Positions 61,001-64,000 of a DNA stretch of 64,000 bases are shown piece by piece. Position 1 is the first letter of the stretch; every line of letters starts with the position of its first letter. The DNA comes from UKL13-3 sp040387195 (lineage in GTDB: Bacteria; Bacteroidota; Bacteroidia; UKL13-3): contig JAZKEF010000019.1 of assembly GCA_040387195.1 (NCBI GenBank), positions 98,167-162,166 on the forward strand. The letters are read 5' to 3'. Under the pieces are notes generated by a model. That model was given only the letters and a program-made list of their open reading frames with translations, searched no databases and was not told the origin of the DNA. The position numbers and the translations under genes were made by a program.

Positions 61001-64000
61001 CAGGGAACAATTAACTGGAGTTCGAGTAATGATGGAACATTTACCTACACACCTAATGCCACTTTCACCGGAACGTTTACACTGAATTACCGTGTTGTAA
61101 ATCCACAGGGTGTGGCTGATACTGCTTCCTTCACCATAACAGTTGTTGCATTACCAACTACTGCTACCAATACTTCAACCCAATCAAGCTGTATTACGGT
61201 AAGCAACGGACAAGTAACCTTAGCAGGAAATACACCAAGTGTAGGAACAGGAACATGGTCGGTAGTAAGCGGACCAAGTACTTCGGCTGCTCAGTTCAGT
61301 AATGTAAATAGTCCGACCGCAACTTTTACTCCGGCTGCCGGAGGTGGTAATTATTTTGTTCGCTGGACGATTACCAATGCTCCTTCACCTGCATCATCTG
61401 CTGATGCTACCATTACTGTTGATTCAGTAATCACCAATAATACCATCAGTACTGCACAAACTATTTGCCAGGGATTGGCACCATCCGCCTTAACCGGAAC
61501 TACACCAAGGGGTGGAACATCCGCAGGATATGAATACAAATGGTTGTCATCAACTACTTCGGCTACTGGAGGGTTTGCAACAGCCAGCGGAACCAATGAT
61601 ACTGCGGGTTATGTACCCGGAACATTAAGTGTGAGTACATGGTACAAACGTGTAGTTATATCAGGGGCTTGCGGTAATGATACGGCTGCAGCGATTAAAA
61701 TTACTGTTAGTCCGACAACTGTTGGAGGAACCCTTGCCGGAGCGGCAACCGTTTGTTCGGGAACCAATTCAACCAACCTTTCCTTAAGCGGACATACCGG
61801 ATCAATTGAAAGATGGCAATCATCAACGGCACCGGATTTTTCTGCAGGTTTAACCAACATATCGAACAATACTATTTCTTATACTGCTACCAACTTAACA
61901 ACTACTACTTATTACAGAGCGATTCTAAAAAGTGGTGTGTGCGATTCGGTTGTGAGTGCAACGGCTACTGTAACTGTGCAATCAGCATTGGCTAATAATA
62001 CCATTTCGGGTACTCAGACTATTTGTTCGGGAACAGCTCCTGCCTCATTAACCGGTTCAACCCCAACAGGAGGAAACGGAACGTATACCTACCAATGGCA
62101 AACTTCTGCAACAGGGTCTGCCGGAACATGGAGCAATGACTCAACAACACAAAGTATCAGTCCGGGAGTATTAACTTCCACCACTCATTACAGAAGATTT
62201 ATTACATCCGGAAGTTGTACCGTAGCAGATACATCGGCAGCAACAACCGTTACAGTGAATCCATTGCCAACCATCACCATAGGATCGGTTGATGCAGTGA
62301 ATGGAGCAGCAACCAGTTTTAATATTGTATACTCAGGAACAACCAACGGAGCAAATCAATATTCAGTTACTGCCATTGCAAGCGCCTTACCTGGATTTTC
62401 CAATGTGAGCTTTACTGCTTTAACAGCAAGCCCGATTATCGTTTCCATTCCGTCAAGTGCAGGTGGAACATATAGATTTGTGGTCAATGTTAAAAATACT
62501 ACGACAGGATGTATCTCTTCAGGAGATACAATTTCTCTTGTAGTAACCAATTTATATGCAGGAAGAATCGATACCGCACAAACAATTTGTTCGGGCAATG
62601 CACCGGCAGCTTTCACCAATGATTCGCTTGCAACCGGCAGTGGTACCCTTACCTACTTCTGGCAACAATCAACGGTATCTGCTGTTTCAGGATTTAACAA
62701 TATCGCATCCGCCAATGCAACAACATATACAAGTGGAACCCTAACCCAATCAACCTGGTTCAAAAGAGGTGTTACGAATGGCACCGATAGTGCATACACA
62801 GATGCTGTTAAAATTACTGTGACTCCTCGTCCAACCATTACAGGAACTACTCCGGCAGCAAGATGCAGCACAGGCACTGTTACATTGGGAGCAACTGCCA
62901 GTTCAGGAACTCTTAACTGGTATTCGGTAGCTACAGATGGAAGTTCATTGGGAACAGGAACAAGCTTTATCACACCAAGCATCGGCACTACTACAACTTA
63001 CTATGTTGATGCTATTGCAAGCGGATGTACAACAGCGTCCCGCAGTGCCGTAGTTGCAACCGTAAATAATATTCCATCGTTAACCGTTAGTAATTTCAGT
63101 CCGGTTTGTGCCGGCACAACCAGCACAACACTTACCTACTCAGGTTTGGTGAATGCTCCTAACCAATATAGTATTGATTGGAATGCTGCCGCCAACACTG
63201 CGGGTATGAGTGATGTAAGCTGGACTGCATTAAGCGGAGGAATTATCAATGTAACCGGTTTGGTTTCCAGAAAAGGATCATATGTTGCATCTGTCCTGGT
63301 GAGAGATAGCATTACAGGTTGCCAATCGGATGTGAGCAATGGACGTACTGTTCAGTGTGATTCTACAGGTGAAAACGGATCCGTTACCTTAACAGCTCCG
63401 GGTGGTGGAAAATTTGTAGCTATCAATTTTGCAAGTTATGGAACACCAACCGGAAGTTGCGGAGCATTTGTTACCTCATCGTGTCATGCACCTGCTTCAC
63501 AATCGGTTTCTGAAGCCGCTGCTTTAGGTAATAATAGTTTCACAATTGTAGCCAATAACACCATATTTACCGACCCATGTGGCGGAACACCTAAAAAATT
63601 CATTATAGAAGCTGTTAGTGTTTCACAAATTCTAACTATTGATACAACGATTCTTACCAATACCATCACTGCAGGTACACAAACGATCTGTTCGGGTGCT
63701 ACGCCTACTTCATTGACAGGCTCTACTCCGACTGCAGGTAACAGTGCTTCTTATACATATGAGTGGTTGTCATCTACCACTTCGGCTTCTGCAGGGTTCA
63801 GTGCAATCGCATCTTCGAATACTATCAATCATGCTCCTGCTGCACTCACCCAATCTACTTGGTACAAACGTGTGGTGACTTCGGGAGCTTGTGCAAAAGA
63901 CACAACTGCTGCCGTGAAGATTACTGTTGACTCGGCTATTGCAAACAATACCATCACTGCAGGTACACAAACGATCTGTTCGGGTGCTACGCCTACTTCA
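55040..64000 (+). CDS. Giant secreted adhesin 2 with Gly-rich, PKD-like, SprB and lectin domains, right end cut
   Basis: The frame is open from the ATG at 55040 to the window edge (2987 codons, no stop). Starts at 55070 or 55106 are possible. A long n-region and hydrophobic core (IVGLALLFSGLIATTNLHA) form the signal. Then come a glycine-rich domain (residues about 70-255, VTKVTVQTWGAGGGGGG); four 92-residue PKD-like repeats (about 378-745); about twelve SprB-like repeats (about 840-1940, e.g. VSCNGDDDGQVTLAVSGGTS and AGSYSVTVTDDNGC); a cadherin/Big_9-like domain (about 1945-2035); Ig-like repeats; and a SUEL-type galactose/rhamnose-binding lectin domain (about 2780-2862). Ig-like repeats continue off the edge. 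It is translationally coupled to adhesin 1. Architecture resembles SprB-class gliding adhesins; export by T9SS is likely but its C-terminus is not visible. Confidence 0.82.
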   Translation, partial: MQLNHSTPNQMKPTSTPYQSTAMRTRLHRTVTSFLSQTKQYSVQRIVGLALLFSGLIATTNLHAQTRVIDSTSGSKNFNVPSGVTKVTVQTWGAGGGGGGSTANKYSGAGGGGGGYSFSNSVPVTSPTTPYVVGAVGSAGVAASGGDGTASSFNGGLTANGGGGGAVGAGSAAAAGALGTGLTNNGTAGGAGSSNTQSAGGNGGTGGNGGTGGTGGAINTSATIIGTTPGGGGGGAGDKATGGGAANLNGTAGGKGQVIISYFQLASTSASTICQGAGSVITVSGITSPTNSLVNATYTIYYTLSGSNARSESATMTISNGSGSGTFTTTALANSGSTNLNIDSITATINTINYTTAYNTSGDANNRPSITVNAIPTVTFEAQPGASACVSADVTYTTQSGQSNYLWTFPGVLNTDYSITSGGTSADHTVTLKWLTTGSKTVTINYTSSGCTAASATSSTATTVSARPTVTFSVEPSTSVCSNTDVTYTTQAGQSNYAWTFPGVLNTDYSITSGGTSLHNTVILKWLTAGSKTVTINYTTNGCSALSATSSTATTVTARPTVTFTVQPGASACVSADVTYTTQASQSSYVWTFPGVLNTDYSITSGGTSSDNTVTLKWLTTGSKTVTINYTTGSCTALVATSSTATTVNARPTVTFTAQPGASAITGTDVTYTTQASQSSYVWTFPGVLNTDYSITSGGTSSDNSVTLKWLTTGSKTVTINYTSSGCTALSATSSTSTTVTGLPTITLGLNPTVCGGITSVNLPYISTTNSPNKYSIVWDGAPLAAGFVNITDSTLPGTPIVLAVPSGAAALTYTGTLTVKNSTTGNSSIGYAFSVIVGRVTVTPNLTQPTCYGAGSISLTVGGNGTAPYSYDWADITGTSNSQNRSGLLAGSYTVTVTDINGCSISSGSQTLNAATGCDGLNVCKSDAASRLSVTPDPKNDTYAWTIIAATDSTSYTNKISAGQGSPNITINWTTVPAGAYIVTVVADNASCIAAAPKTQVVYVTEPTVSVTADAVCTGSTLNLYASGGSTYSWTGPNSFTSQSSNPLIYTVSASNNGYYVATITDVNGCEKTDSVSVTAKAVPSISGSSITAASCGASTGAINVTSTGGTAYLWSNGATTEDITSVPSGNYTIVVTNAVSCTATATYAVQNGNGPATAITSSTNVGCFGASTGAVNITVTGGTAPYTFAWTGPNGYTSTSEDPTGLAAGNYSVTVSDAGGCTSTGAVSITQPNDIQTEGVSTHINCNGSSTGAINITASGGTGAFTYDWLDTTGTSNAEDRTSLAAGTYTVVAIDANGCRDTVSFTLTQPASALVATPTISNVSCNGDDDGQVTLAVSGGTSPYTYSWTGPSSFTATTKNISARIAGSYSVTVTDDNGCTFSLTAGTAVVVTEPTILNAGIAKSNVTCSGVSDGTITLSSPTGGYGTYQYQLGTGSWQSSGSYAALDSGTYTLKIRDAAHTGCIVSLTSQTITKPAVLSATVNKTNITCNGLTNGTITASSPTGGNGTYQYRLNTGTWQSSGSFTSLAAGTYSVQIRDSLQSACAITLGDQTIVDPSVISISGAVTNINCNGGSTGAINITATGGTGTLTYDWGSGVTIEDRTGLTAGSYSVTVTDANGCTSSTSFTITAPSALSLSTSKQDISCNAVSDGSITLTTSGGTSPYTYAWTGPAAFTSTSKDLSSLTDSTYTVTVTDTRSCSTSTSVAIVRPLTITRSVATDSVLCNSGATGGVNLTSSGGTGALSYQWSNGATTEDIDSVAVGTYSVTITDTKGCTSSISATVVQPTALLVNIDVTNVTCFGTSTGAITLSVSGGTPNYTYDWADIGGTSNTQNRTGLAAGSYSVTITDAKGCSQTFNLTVTTPVALTVNVTTTDRNCLTANGSATAEVSGGTSPYTYAWTGGGTTSGISSLTNGTYTVNVTDANGCTASDNGAVSIPACSPPVAINDTFTTAFNTPIDNASVAGNDSDPVFSVLNYTLLSSPTGAQGTINWSSSNDGTFTYTPNATFTGTFTLNYRVVNPQGVADTASFTITVVALPTTATNTSTQSSCITVSNGQVTLAGNTPSVGTGTWSVVSGPSTSAAQFSNVNSPTATFTPAAGGGNYFVRWTITNAPSPASSADATITVDSVITNNTISTAQTICQGLAPSALTGTTPRGGTSAGYEYKWLSSTTSATGGFATASGTNDTAGYVPGTLSVSTWYKRVVISGACGNDTAAAIKITVSPTTVGGTLAGAATVCSGTNSTNLSLSGHTGSIERWQSSTAPDFSAGLTNISNNTISYTATNLTTTTYYRAILKSGVCDSVVSATATVTVQSALANNTISGTQTICSGTAPASLTGSTPTGGNGTYTYQWQTSATGSAGTWSNDSTTQSISPGVLTSTTHYRRFITSGSCTVADTSAATTVTVNPLPTITIGSVDAVNGAATSFNIVYSGTTNGANQYSVTAIASALPGFSNVSFTALTASPIIVSIPSSAGGTYRFVVNVKNTTTGCISSGDTISLVVTNLYAGRIDTAQTICSGNAPAAFTNDSLATGSGTLTYFWQQSTVSAVSGFNNIASANATTYTSGTLTQSTWFKRGVTNGTDSAYTDAVKITVTPRPTITGTTPAARCSTGTVTLGATASSGTLNWYSVATDGSSLGTGTSFITPSIGTTTTYYVDAIASGCTTASRSAVVATVNNIPSLTVSNFSPVCAGTTSTTLTYSGLVNAPNQYSIDWNAAANTAGMSDVSWTALSGGIINVTGLVSRKGSYVASVLVRDSITGCQSDVSNGRTVQCDSTGENGSVTLTAPGGGKFVAINFASYGTPTGSCGAFVTSSCHAPASQSVSEAAALGNNSFTIVANNTIFTDPCGGTPKKFIIEAVSVSQILTIDTTILTNTITAGTQTICSGATPTSLTGSTPTAGNSASYTYEWLSSTTSASAGFSAIASSNTINHAPAALTQSTWYKRVVTSGACAKDTTAAVKITVDSAIANNTITAGTQTICSGATPTS
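56171..57274 (+). repeat. Four tandem 276-bp (92-codon) repeats
   Basis: Unit starts at 56171, 56447, 56723 and 56999 give an exact 276-base period. Each unit encodes a PKD-like domain with WTFPGVLNTDYSITSGGTS and LKWLTTGSKTVTINYT. The last two copies are closest. They are coding and in frame. Confidence 0.85.
63658..64000 (+). repeat. 288-bp repeat with 55 identical bases at the right edge
   Basis: 63658-63712 and 63946-64000 are identical over 55 bases, 288 bases (96 codons) apart. They encode NTITAGTQTICSGATPTS, the start of an Ig-like unit of adhesin 2. More copies probably lie beyond the window. Identity at synonymous sites points to recent duplication or gene conversion. Confidence 0.85.

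Overview
The window is chromosomal DNA from a member of the phylum Bacteroidota. The evidence is a complete porP-gldK-gldL-gldM-gldN block for the type IX secretion system (T9SS), a PorT homologue, secreted proteins with T9SS C-terminal sorting domains, two giant SprB-repeat proteins, LytS/LytTR signalling with Reg_prop propellers, and promoter-like elements of the TTG-N19-TAnnTTTG type. I cannot assign a family or genus. No rRNA, tRNA, CRISPR array, insertion sequence or phage gene was seen.

Layout. 1-9.9 kb: mostly minus-strand housekeeping and transport genes (rsgA fragment, crcB, RNase H-like protein, maf, Ldh-type dehydrogenase, SPFH protein, CCG-domain protein, UMF1 transporter) and a secreted esterase; a Ppx/GppA gene lies on plus. 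10-12 kb: clpP-clpX. 12-21.5 kb: a minus-strand block with a BamA-like outer-membrane protein, a DUF4271 membrane protein and hemD, then porP-gldK-L-M-N ending in a strong terminator. 21.5-30.5 kb: hemW, then engB and a lipoprotein on minus, then the plus-strand run ubiE-porT-tgt-lptF/G-eamA, a T9SS cargo protein and a small lipoprotein. 30.6-37.3 kb: a LytTR response regulator and two tandem paralogous propeller sensor kinases. 37.3-47.7 kb: serS, a cyclophilin, a KefB-type antiporter, lpd, an outer-membrane DUF4421 protein, a phospholipase D-family synthase, a peroxiredoxin and an M23 peptidase. 47.8-64 kb: a membrane-tethered TPR/LuxR-type regulator divergent from two giant adhesin genes (1554 aa, and more than 2980 aa, running off the right edge).

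How it fits together. PorP, GldK-N and PorT form much of the T9SS translocon, motor and assembly machinery. The esterase and the 618-residue secreted protein carry its sorting signal. The giant adhesins resemble the SprB class of surface proteins that T9SS exports, but the first has no visible sorting domain.

The most unusual features are regulatory. A perfect intrinsic terminator lies in the 5' leader of the adhesin operon, inside an open frame continuous with the adhesin. Upstream there is a cluster of AATGTTAG elements, two of them arranged like a LytTR target. At three other places a terminator hairpin overlaps or touches the start codon of the next gene, and all three of those genes encode exported proteins. 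All positions and repeat comparisons were made by eye.
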